Assembly (NCBI GenBank): GCA_002951995.1
Contig: CP019797.1
Span: forward strand, 1,410,501 to 1,474,500
Length of the DNA stretch: 64,000 nucleotides
Direction of reading: 5' to 3'
Origin: Stenotrophomonas acidaminiphila
GTDB lineage: Bacteria > Pseudomonadota > Gammaproteobacteria > Xanthomonadales > Xanthomonadaceae
A model generated the notes under the pieces. The model saw nothing but the letters and a program-made list of their open reading frames with translations. It was not told the origin of the DNA and did no database searches. Positions 1 through 9,461 of this stretch are shown piece after piece; the first letter of the stretch is position 1; every line of letters begins with the position of its first letter. A program made the position numbers and the translations under genes.

Positions 1-642
1 AGTGCCGGCGTCACCGTTGCGACGCACCCGTGGACCAACAAGCGCTGGGTGTTCTTCGGTACCGGTCGCTATCTCACGACCGAAGATGCCGATTCCAGCA
101 ACGTCAACGTGCAGAGCATGTATGGCTTCATCGACTCGGGTACGGCGGTCAGTCGTTCCGAGCTGACCCAGCGCACCGTCCAGGTGACCTCGGGCACCTC
201 GAGCGGATACCCGGTGCGGGCCTTCCAGGGCAAGGCCAGTCTGCCAGCCGGGTCCAAGGGCTGGTATATCGACCTGCCCGAAGCAGGCGAGCGGATCGTG
301 CAGGATGCCCAAGTGGTTTCCAGCTTCCTGCTCACCGCCAGCATGATACCCACCGGCAATGCCTGTGATGCGGATGGCCGCGGCTACATCAATGCGCTGG
401 ATGCGTTTACCGGGACCAGTGCGGGCAGTTCCTATTTCGATCTGGACAGGAACTCCTCGACCAGCGATACGGTCAACAACCTGCCGGTCGGCTCGGTGGA
501 CGCGGGCGTGGGCATGCCCACGTTGCCAAACCTGATGCGCGGCGTCATGTTGGTGGCGGGCAGCAACGGCGAGATCGTGGCTGTGCCGACGATTCCTCCG
601 CGTTGGGAGCGGGTATCGTGGCGCGATCTGAAGGGAGATTGA
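1..642 (+). CDS. pilY1: PilY1-like type IV pilus tip adhesin, C-terminal part (5' end outside window)
   Basis: The frame is open from base 1, so only the last 213 codons are seen. PilY1 is the large surface adhesin and assembly factor of type IV pili, usually over 1,000 residues with a C-terminal beta-propeller. Visible are strand-like stretches such as WVFFGTGRYL at the beginning and a tail ending WRDLKGD. The identification rests on this segment and on position: a pilin gene starts 3 bp after the stop, the usual end of the minor-pilin cluster in Xanthomonadaceae. The signal peptide and von Willebrand domain lie outside the window, so the assignment cannot be confirmed here. Confidence 0.8.
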   Translation, partial: SAGVTVATHPWTNKRWVFFGTGRYLTTEDADSSNVNVQSMYGFIDSGTAVSRSELTQRTVQVTSGTSSGYPVRAFQGKASLPAGSKGWYIDLPEAGERIVQDAQVVSSFLLTASMIPTGNACDADGRGYINALDAFTGTSAGSSYFDLDRNSSTSDTVNNLPVGSVDAGVGMPTLPNLMRGVMLVAGSNGEIVAVPTIPPRWERVSWRDLKGD

Positions 643-644
643 GA

Positions 645-1049
645 ATGAAGAGTGGACGATATGCCGGGGAATCCGGCTTCAGCCTGATCGAGTTGATGGT
701 GGTGGTGGCGATACTGGCGATACTGGCCAGTATCGTGCTGCCCAGCTACAACAACCACGTGCGCAAGACGCGCCGGGCGGCCGGTGCCGCCTGCGTGGCG
801 GCGGTGGCGCAGAGGCTGGAGCGCGTATACACGACCGACCTGAGCTACGCGGCTGCACCGAACATCGCCACGTTGACCGCTTCGTGCGACAGCGACGCGC
901 TGCGTTACTACAGCCTGCAAAGGCAGGTCCAGGCACGGACATACACGGTGTCCGCCGCCCCGAAGGGCGCCCAATCGGGTGATTCGTGCGGGACGTTGAG
1001 CATCAACCAGCTGGGCGTGAAATCCCCGAGCAGCCCTGGCTGCTGGTAA
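645..1049 (+). CDS. pilE: Type IV pilin, PilE family
   Basis: A 134-residue prepilin. The short basic leader ends in ESG and is followed by FSLIELMVVVAILAILA, the class III prepilin peptidase site (cleavage after Gly, methylated Phe, Glu at +5) and the hydrophobic N-terminal helix. The C-terminal half carries a disulfide-type pair (DSCG and a terminal GCW) forming the D-region. An upstream in-frame start at 603 would add 14 residues and destroy the short leader. The ATG at 645 has GGGAG about 8 bases upstream, so it is preferred. It follows pilY1 by 2 bp and is presumably co-transcribed. It could be a minor pilin or the major subunit; the window does not decide. Confidence 0.88.
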   Translation: MKSGRYAGESGFSLIELMVVVAILAILASIVLPSYNNHVRKTRRAAGAACVAAVAQRLERVYTTDLSYAAAPNIATLTASCDSDALRYYSLQRQVQARTYTVSAAPKGAQSGDSCGTLSINQLGVKSPSSPGCW

Positions 1050-1108
1050 TCCGGCAGCGCGGCACGTGTGGGGGAGCGTGGGCCGACAGGGAGGTTGGTC
1101 AGGCAAAT

Positions 1109-1140
1109 AAAAAAGCCTGCGAGTGATCGCAGGCTTTTTC
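1109..1140. terminator. Rho-independent terminator, probably bidirectional
   Basis: A perfect 8-bp GC-rich stem (1115-1122 with 1127-1134) with a GTGA loop is flanked by A-rich sequence on the left and T-rich sequence on the right. It can therefore end transcription of pilE on the plus strand and of tRNA-Asn on the minus strand. Confidence 0.85.
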
Positions 1141-1146
1141 TTTATC

Positions 1147-1223
1147 TGGCGCCCGAAGTTGGACTCGAACCAACGACCCCCTGATTAACAGTCAAGTGCT
1201 CTAACCGGCTGAGCTATTCGGGC
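1147..1223 (-). tRNA. tRNA-Asn (GTT)
   Basis: Read on the minus strand, the cloverleaf is complete. The acceptor stem GCCCGAA pairs with TTCGGGC, the anticodon loop is CTGTTAA with anticodon GTT, the T-arm contains GGTTCGAGTCC, and CCA is encoded at 1149-1147. A strong promoter lies just upstream and a terminator just downstream, so it is a single-gene transcription unit. Confidence 0.97.
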
Positions 1224-1233
1224 GGGGAGGCGC

Positions 1234-1262
1234 ATTCTACGCAGCGCCGCAGGGGCATGCAA
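1234..1262 (-). promoter_or_regulatory. Sigma-70 promoter of tRNA-Asn
   Basis: On the minus strand TTGCAT (1262-1257) and TAGAAT (1239-1234) are separated by exactly 17 bp. The predicted start lies a few bases before the tRNA 5' end at 1223. Confidence 0.75.
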
Positions 1263-1304
1263 GTCCCCGGTGCCCGTATCGGGCCGCTTTCGGCGGAGCA
1301 CGCT

Positions 1305-1885
1305 TCAGCCTGGACAGGCCTGCGGCGTCTTCGGGCGTTCGCTTCGTGCGCGGCCGGCGTTGTTGACGATGACCGCTGCCAGCAACTGCCCTTTGGCGTT
1401 GCAGAGCGAAAAGGTCAGGTTGCTGCTGGCGCTGCGGCCGTCGGGCAGGTAGCGGACCTGCCTGCGTCCGGCGGAGCTGACCACCCGCAGGTGGTGCGAC
1501 GCCGGGGGATGTCCTGCCGCACGATGTCGCCCGGGGTATCGGGCTGGCGGTTGCCGTCGCGATCAAGGAACAACAGCCAGCCACTGCTCCAGTCGGTCGA
1601 GCGCGCGCAGGTGATGCCATCCGTGGAGGGGCAGAGCGCGGCGGTGCTGCGCCTGCTGACCGCGGTGAGGCGGGCCAGGGCGAGGTTGTTGAGCAGCGCG
1701 TAGGTCGCCGCGCGGGTGCGTTGCCGTTCGATCAGGCCGTCCATGGACGGCAGGGCGATGAGGGCAAGGGTCGCCAGGATGAGGGTGCCGACCAGCATTT
1801 CCACCAGGCTCATGCCCCGCGGGTGCGGGCACGATGGGGCAGGGAGTGGGGTGAGGGGCGTCCAGGCCATGTCCGGCTTTCCCAT
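1305..1885 (-). pseudogene. FimT/GspH-like minor pseudopilin, frameshifted
   Basis: A GspH/FimT-type prepilin reads from 1885 (or the ATG at 1870) with the peptidase site PRG followed by [20 protein letters not shown]. The frame is intact to about 1508, where a run of five G (1504-1508; C on the coding strand) interrupts it. Adding one base restores a good GspH C-terminus, with segments [30 protein letters not shown] and NNAGRARSER, and a stop at 1305-1307. As sequenced, the protein would lose its conserved C-terminal beta domain and run on in another frame to 1415. FimT initiates pilus assembly and binds DNA in related species. The defect is either a real single-base deletion or a homopolymer sequencing error; similar defects elsewhere in the window favour error. 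It is divergent from uvrB. Confidence 0.8.
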
Positions 1886-2035
1886 GGAGCGGCGCGCGGC
1901 GCGCCTGCAGCCAGACTGGATGGTGGCGACGATGGCGGGAATCGGCCGCAGGGGCCGGCTGGCATGGGAAACATCCTCAGCCAGCCGTCATCCTTGCGCT
2001 GGCTATACTTGCCGGTCCATACCGCCGGCGCCGCC

Positions 2036-4051
<2,016 letters not shown>

Positions 4052-4131
4052 GCGGATGCGGCGCTGCCATGGCGCGGCGGCTGCGGAAAACGGTGCGGGC
4101 AGGGCGATGTGAAAATTTTTCCGGAAACCTG

Positions 4132-4160
4132 TTGCTCTCCCCGCATCGCTGGCATAAGAT
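4132..4160 (+). promoter_or_regulatory. Sigma-70 promoter of tRNA-Val
   Basis: TTGCTC (4132-4137) and TAAGAT (4155-4160) are separated by 17 bp. The tRNA begins at 4198. Confidence 0.65.
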
Positions 4161-4197
4161 ACGCGCCCTCGCAGCAAGCAATTGATTGCGACGCGAA

Positions 4198-4272
4198 GGG
4201 CGGTTAGCTCAGCGGTAGAGCACTACCTTGACATGGTAGGGGTCACAGGTTCGAACCCTGTACCGCCCACCA
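4198..4272 (+). tRNA. tRNA-Val (GAC)
   Basis: The acceptor stem GGGCGGT pairs with ACCGCCC. The anticodon stem is CTACC/GGTAG with loop TTGACAT giving anticodon GAC, the T-arm is ACAGGTTCGAACCCTGT, and CCA is encoded at 4270-4272. Confidence 0.97.
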
Positions 4273-4295
4273 CTCCGGTAAGGAGTGGATCAATG

Positions 4296-4318
4296 ACCCG
4301 GCAGATGCCGGGTTTTTT
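4296..4318 (+). terminator. Rho-independent terminator after tRNA-Val
   Basis: A 7-bp stem (ACCCGGC with GCCGGGT) and an AGAT loop are followed by six T. Confidence 0.88.
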
Positions 4319-4534
4319 GTTTCCGTCGTCCGCTCGCGTGGTGCGCCGGCAGCCGGTCTCCCGGCCTGCCTTGCCCGGTTCTCCCGCTGTTCGTCGCGAG
4401 GGCGTGTGGCGTCCTGCCGGCGCCGTTGGGCGCGGGTGAGCGGGATGAGGCGAAATGGCCGCGATTGGTTTACCATCGTGCCCGACCTCCTTCCGGAAAA
4501 GGTGGCCCGCGGAAACGCCGGCCGAGCGTGCGAC

Positions 4535-4555
4535 ATGAGCACTACCCACTCCTGA
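4535..4555 (+). CDS. Candidate thrS leader peptide (MSTTHS)
   Basis: A six-codon reading frame, ATG AGC ACT ACC CAC TCC TGA, lies 136 bp before thrS and directly before a terminator-like hairpin. Two of the six codons are threonine, which is what a leader sensing charged tRNA-Thr would need. No strong ribosome binding site is visible (only a weak GAGCG). The function is inferred purely from the layout, and a chance occurrence is possible for so short a frame. Confidence 0.4.
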   Translation: MSTTHS

Positions 4556-4565
4556 CGCCAGATTC

Positions 4566-4606
4566 CGCCACGGCCCTGCAGCAGGCGCCTTCGTGGCGCT
4601 TTTTTA
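4566..4606 (+). promoter_or_regulatory. Candidate thrS transcription attenuator (terminator/antiterminator)
   Basis: The terminator form is a stem of 4583-4589 with 4595-4601 around a TTCGT loop, followed by a run of T (4600-4605). Bases 4566-4572 (CGCCACG) are the exact complement of 4592-4598 (CGTGGCG), so pairing these two would destroy the terminator. A ribosome paused at the Thr codons (4541-4546) would leave 4566-4572 free, giving antitermination. A ribosome at the stop codon (4553-4555) would cover part of it, giving termination. This is the logic of amino-acid attenuators such as pheST. The structure can be read in the sequence; the regulation is inference. Confidence 0.5.
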
Positions 4607-4690
4607 TTGCCCCGGTTTTCCGCAGGCGCGTTCCCGCATCGCGTGCTCCGCGATCCGCCGCGACCGGCGGGCCCCCACCCAGGTGAAGCC

Positions 4691-6595
4691 ATGATCAACA
4701 TCACTCTCCCCGACGGCAGCATCCGTCAGTTCGAAAATCCGGTCAGCGTCATGGACGTGGCCCAGTCCATCGGCGCCGGCCTGGCCAAGGCCACCATCGC
4801 CGGCGCGGTCGACGGCGTGCTGGTCGATGCCAGCGACGTCATCGACCACGACGCCGCGCTGCGCATCATTACCGCCAAGGACGAGGAGGGCGTGGAGATC
4901 ATCCGCCACTCCTGCGCGCACCTCGTTGGCCACGCGGTCAAGCAGCTGTACCCGGACGTGAAGATGGTGATCGGCCCGGTCATCGCCGAGGGCTTCTATT
5001 ACGACATCTATTCCGAGCGCCCGTTCACGCCCGAGGACATGGCTGCGATCGAGAAGCGCATGGGCGAGCTGATTGCGCAGGACTATGACGTGATCAAGAA
5101 GATGACGCCGCGCGCGGAAGTCGTCGAGATCTTCAGGGCCCGCGGCGAGGACTACAAGCTGCGCCTGATCGAGGACATGCCCGCCGACATCCAGGCCATG
5201 GGCATGTACTACCACCAGGAATACGTGGACATGTGCCGCGGCCCGCACGTGCCCAACACGCGCTTCCTCAAGGCGTTCAAGCTGACACGCATCTCCGGCG
5301 CTTACTGGCGCGGCGACGCCAAGAACGAGCAGCTGCAGCGCATCTACGGCACGGCCTGGGCCGATAAGAAGCAGCTCGAGGCCTACATCAAGCGCATCGA
5401 GGAAGCCGAGATGCGCGACCACCGCCGCATCGGCAGGCAGCAGGAGCTGTTCCACCTGCAGGAAGAGGCGCCGGGCCTGGTGTTCTGGCACCCGAAGGGC
5501 TGGGCGCTGTGGCAGGTGGTCGAGCAGTACGTGCGCCGCGTCTACCGCAGCAGCGGATACGGTGAGGTGCGCTGCCCGCAGATCCTGGACGTGAGCCTGT
5601 GGAAGAAGTCCGGCCACTGGGACAACTACCAGGACAACATGTTCTTCACCGAGTCGGAGAAGCGCACCTACGCGGTCAAGCCGATGAACTGCCCGGGTCA
5701 CATCCAGGTGTTCAACCAGGGCCTGCACAGCTACCGCGACCTGCCGATCCGCTATGGCGAGTTCGGCGCCTGCCACCGCAACGAGCCGTCCGGCGCGCTG
5801 CACGGCATCCTGCGCGTGCGCGGCTTCACCCAGGATGACGGCCACGTGTTCTGCACCGAGGAGCAGGTGGAGTCCGAGGTCCGCGCGTTCCACGCCCAGG
5901 CGCTGAAGGTCTATGCCGATTTCGGCTTCGAGGACATCCAGATCAAGATCGCGCTGCGCCCGGAATCGCGCCTGGGCGACGACGCCACCTGGGACAAGGC
6001 CGAAGACGCCCTGCGTTCGGCGCTGTCCAGCTGTGGCGTGGAGTGGCAGGAACTGCCGGGCGAGGGTGCCTTCTACGGCCCCAAGATCGAGTATCACCTC
6101 AAGGACGCCATCGGCCGGACCTGGCAGCTGGGCACCATGCAGGTGGACTTCATGATGCCGGGCCGCCTCGGTGCCGAATATGTCGACGAAAACAGCCAGA
6201 AACGGCACCCGGTGATGTTGCACCGGGCCATCGTGGGCTCGATGGAGCGCTTCATCGGCATCCTCATCGAGCACCATGCCGGTGCGTTCCCGACCTGGCT
6301 GGCGCCGGTGCAGGTGGTGGTGGCGAACATCACCGACGCCCAGGCTGAATACGTTCAGCAGGTTCGCAAAACCCTTGCGGAGCAAGGGTTCCGGGTTACT
6401 GCCGATTTGCGGAACGAGAAGATCGGCTATAAGATTCGCGAGCATACGCTGCAGCGTGTGCCGTATCTGCTGGTGGTCGGCGACCGCGAGAAGGAGAACG
6501 GCGCGGTGGCGGTACGCACCCGTTCGGGCGAGGATCTGGGCAGCATGTCGCTCCAGGCCTTCATCGAACGCCTGCAGGCGGAACACAGGCAGTAA
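4691..6595 (+). CDS. thrS: Threonyl-tRNA synthetase
   Basis: A 634-residue class II aminoacyl-tRNA synthetase (E. coli 642). In order it has an N-terminal TGS domain (about 1-61), the editing (SAD) domain with [17 protein letters not shown], the catalytic core, and the anticodon-binding domain. The zinc ligand Cys334 lies in MNCPGH, the motif 2 region is [10 protein letters not shown], and motif 3 is [13 protein letters not shown]. The open frame extends to 4607, but the ATG at 4691 has AGGTGAAG immediately upstream and matches the family start. It heads the thrS-infC-rpmI-rplT group and may be controlled by the attenuator just before it. Confidence 0.98.
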   Translation: MINITLPDGSIRQFENPVSVMDVAQSIGAGLAKATIAGAVDGVLVDASDVIDHDAALRIITAKDEEGVEIIRHSCAHLVGHAVKQLYPDVKMVIGPVIAEGFYYDIYSERPFTPEDMAAIEKRMGELIAQDYDVIKKMTPRAEVVEIFRARGEDYKLRLIEDMPADIQAMGMYYHQEYVDMCRGPHVPNTRFLKAFKLTRISGAYWRGDAKNEQLQRIYGTAWADKKQLEAYIKRIEEAEMRDHRRIGRQQELFHLQEEAPGLVFWHPKGWALWQVVEQYVRRVYRSSGYGEVRCPQILDVSLWKKSGHWDNYQDNMFFTESEKRTYAVKPMNCPGHIQVFNQGLHSYRDLPIRYGEFGACHRNEPSGALHGILRVRGFTQDDGHVFCTEEQVESEVRAFHAQALKVYADFGFEDIQIKIALRPESRLGDDATWDKAEDALRSALSSCGVEWQELPGEGAFYGPKIEYHLKDAIGRTWQLGTMQVDFMMPGRLGAEYVDENSQKRHPVMLHRAIVGSMERFIGILIEHHAGAFPTWLAPVQVVVANITDAQAEYVQQVRKTLAEQGFRVTADLRNEKIGYKIREHTLQRVPYLLVVGDREKENGAVAVRTRSGEDLGSMSLQAFIERLQAEHRQ

Positions 6596-6661
6596 GCATC
6601 CAGCCCCGGTCCCCGCGGACGCTCCGCCGGGGCCGGTTCGATTCCATCCGGAGATTGCAAT

Positions 6662-7186
6662 ATCAGTACCCCTGACAACAAGCAGAATCGTCGCAACCAC
6701 GAAATCCGCGTGCCGCGCGTGCGCGTGATCGGCAGCGACGGTGAGATGATCGGCGTGTTGACGCGCGACGAAGCGCTGTCGATGGCCGAGGATGAGGGCC
6801 TGGACCTGGTCGAGATCCAGCCGCAGGCCGATCCGCCGGTCTGCAAGATCATGGACTTCGGCAAGTTCAAGTTCGAGCAGCAGAAAAAGGCCAACGAGGC
6901 CAAGAAGAAGAGCCGCCAGGTCGAGATCAAGGAAGTCAAGTTCCGTCCGGTCACGGACGAGGGCGACTACCAGATCAAGCTGCGCAAGATGCGTGGTTTC
7001 CTCGAGGAAGGCGACAAGGTCAAGGTCAACATCCGCTTCCGTGGCCGTGAGATGAGCCACCAGGAACTGGGGCGCGAAATGGCCGGCCGCATCGAGGCGG
7101 ACCTGGGCGAGGACATCGTGATCGAATCGCGCCCGCGCCTGGAAGGCCGGCAGATGGTCATGATGATCGCGCCGAAGAAGAAGTAA
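6662..7186 (+). CDS. infC: Translation initiation factor IF-3 (AUC start codon)
   Basis: IF-3 binds the 30S subunit and rejects non-canonical start codons. The translation gives 174 residues with the N-terminal domain, a lysine-rich linker ([20 protein letters not shown]) and a C-terminal domain ending [13 protein letters not shown]. There is no ATG, GTG or TTG at the family start. The conserved N-terminus [20 protein letters not shown] begins at an ATC codon (6662-6664), with GGAG at 6650-6653 and eight bases between. The first ordinary start, GTG 6710, would remove 16 conserved residues. A rare start (AUU in E. coli) is the known basis of infC autoregulation, so AUC here is expected to be functional. 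Confidence 0.93.
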   Translation: MSTPDNKQNRRNHEIRVPRVRVIGSDGEMIGVLTRDEALSMAEDEGLDLVEIQPQADPPVCKIMDFGKFKFEQQKKANEAKKKSRQVEIKEVKFRPVTDEGDYQIKLRKMRGFLEEGDKVKVNIRFRGREMSHQELGREMAGRIEADLGEDIVIESRPRLEGRQMVMMIAPKKK

Positions 7187-7286
7187 CGGCGCCGCGGCCT
7201 GGCCGCCGCCGTGCCGGTGGATGGGGAGGGGGCGATCCCGGTTTCCCGTCCCGCGTTCATGTGCCTGGGTCCTCGGTCGCCTGCGA

Positions 7287-7315
7287 TTGCATGTGCGCCG
7301 GCTCCGGGGCATAAT
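7287..7315 (+). promoter_or_regulatory. Sigma-70 promoter for rpmI-rplT
   Basis: TTGCAT (7287-7292) and CATAAT (7310-7315) are separated by exactly 17 bp. The promoter lies in the 286-bp gap between infC and rpmI, giving a leader of about 150 nt. Confidence 0.65.
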
Positions 7316-7321
7316 GGGCGG

Positions 7322-7345
7322 CCCGGTTCGCCGGGTTTGTTGTTT
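7322..7345 (+). terminator. Hairpin with T-rich tail in the rpmI leader (possible attenuator)
   Basis: CCCGG-TTCG-CCGGG (7322-7335) is followed by TTTGTTGTTT. It starts where transcription from the promoter at 7287-7315 should begin. It could be a weak terminator, or part of the L20 autoregulatory leader known in other bacteria; the short stem makes either tentative. Confidence 0.4.
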
Positions 7346-7472
7346 GCAGCACCCAACAGGACCTGCCTGCCTCCATCGGGAGCGCGGGCTTCAAGCAGGC
7401 AAGGGCAAGGATGGAAAGCGTGGTCCAGACCACCGCCCGGCCAGTAAAAAAGAGACCATCAAGGACATAGCA

Positions 7473-7670
7473 ATGCCCAAGATCAAGACCAACCGGGCGG
7501 CGGCCAAGCGTTTCCGCAAGACCGCTTCCGGCAAGTACAAGGCTGGCCACGCCAACCGTAGCCACATCCTCACCAAGAAGGCGACCAAGCGGAAGCGTAA
7601 CCTGCGTCAGACGAACCACGTCCGCGCGGAAGACGCAGGCCGTCTGGACCGCATGCTGCCCTACCTCTGA
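7473..7670 (+). CDS. rpmI: 50S ribosomal protein L35
   Basis: A 65-residue, very basic protein of the usual L35 length, starting [17 protein letters not shown] and ending DRMLPYL. Longer open frame upstream is non-homologous, so the ATG at 7473 is taken. rplT follows after 11 bp, the conserved rpmI-rplT pair. Confidence 0.98.
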   Translation: MPKIKTNRAAAKRFRKTASGKYKAGHANRSHILTKKATKRKRNLRQTNHVRAEDAGRLDRMLPYL

Positions 7671-7681
7671 GGAACTGAACC

Positions 7682-8041
7682 ATGGCACGAGTTAAGCGTG
7701 GTGTGCAGGCGCGCCGCCGCCACAAGAAGATCATCAGCCAGGCGAAGGGCTACTACAATGCCCGCCGCAAGGTTTTCCGCGTCGCCAAGCAGGCGGTCAT
7801 CAAGGCGCAGCAGTACGCCTACATCGGCCGCAAGCAGAAGAAGCGCAATTTCCGTTCGCTGTGGATCACCCGCATCAATGCGGCTGCCCGCATCAACGGC
7901 ATGAGCTACAGCCGTTTCATGAACGGCCTGCTCAAGGCCGGCATCACCCTGGACCGCAAGGTGCTGGCGGACATCGCCGTGCACGACGCGGCGGGTTTTG
8001 CCGCGCTGGCCGAGAAGGCCAAGAGCGCGCTGGCGGCATAA
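7682..8041 (+). CDS. rplT: 50S ribosomal protein L20
   Basis: A 119-residue basic protein, standard L20 length, with the long N-terminal helix ([20 protein letters not shown]) that threads into 23S rRNA and a globular C-terminal domain ([20 protein letters not shown]). L20 is needed for early 50S assembly and represses its own operon in E. coli and Bacillus. A terminator-like hairpin follows at 8095. Confidence 0.98.
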   Translation: MARVKRGVQARRRHKKIISQAKGYYNARRKVFRVAKQAVIKAQQYAYIGRKQKKRNFRSLWITRINAAARINGMSYSRFMNGLLKAGITLDRKVLADIAVHDAAGFAALAEKAKSALAA

Positions 8042-8094
8042 GTCCTTCTCCTGCCGGCGCGGTCCACCCGCGGCGGTGGTGAATGAGGCAATGC

Positions 8095-8130
8095 ATGGGG
8101 AAGGGCGCAAGTCCTTCCCCATTTCTTTTT
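8095..8130 (+). terminator. Rho-independent terminator after rplT
   Basis: A perfect 10-bp stem (ATGGGGAAGG, 8095-8104, with CCTTCCCCAT, 8113-8122) is followed by TTTCTTTTT. Because pheS follows on the same strand it could also act as an attenuator, but no Phe-rich leader peptide is found. Confidence 0.85.
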
Positions 8131-8144
8131 CCAGCTTGGCCGTT

Positions 8145-8190
8145 CCCTTCTCCCGTGGGAGGAGGCGCCCCGAGGGGCGGATGAGGGCGC
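8145..8190 (+). repeat. REP-like palindromic intergenic repeat, copy A
   Basis: This element pairs CCTTCTCCCG-type sequence with a GGGAGGAGG arm and a GGGGCGGATGAGGG tail. A similar unit lies at 35198. An inverted copy (8299-8337) lies about 110 bp downstream, forming a BIME-like pair in the rplT-pheS gap (8042-8398), which holds no gene. A separate 9-bp hairpin, GCCGGATTG/CAATCCGGC, is at 8235-8257. Confidence 0.6.
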
Positions 8191-8298
8191 GCCGCAGGAG
8201 CCCGCGGCAGTCGCGGGGTTGAACGCGTCGCCGCGCCGGATTGGAATGCAATCCGGCGTCGGCGCCCGGGCAATCCGACTACGCTAGGATGCGCTCGT

Positions 8299-8337
8299 GC
8301 CCTCACCTCAGTCTTCTTCCGCCGGGAGAGGGCCGGG
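8299..8337 (-). repeat. REP-like palindromic intergenic repeat, copy B (inverted)
   Basis: This is the inverted partner of the 8145 copy, containing GCCCTCACC, then CTTCTTCCGCCGGGAGAGGG. The unit at 35284 has the same orientation and a similar core. Confidence 0.55.
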
Positions 8338-8371
8338 AGCTCCGGGATGTCCCCCGGCGCGGAACGCGTGA

Positions 8372-9394
<1,023 letters not shown>

Positions 9395-9461
9395 GGCGCG
9401 GCAGCAGGTTCCCCACAGGCATACACGGCGGGCGATGGCCCGCACAACGGATCGAGCAACG

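Noticed and set aside
1886..2035. LexA operator before uvrB
   Set aside because: No palindrome of the known Xanthomonadaceae or E. coli LexA type was found in this interval.
4604..7312. 902-codon minus-strand open frame over thrS and infC
   Set aside because: Antisense shadow produced by high GC; no homology-like content.
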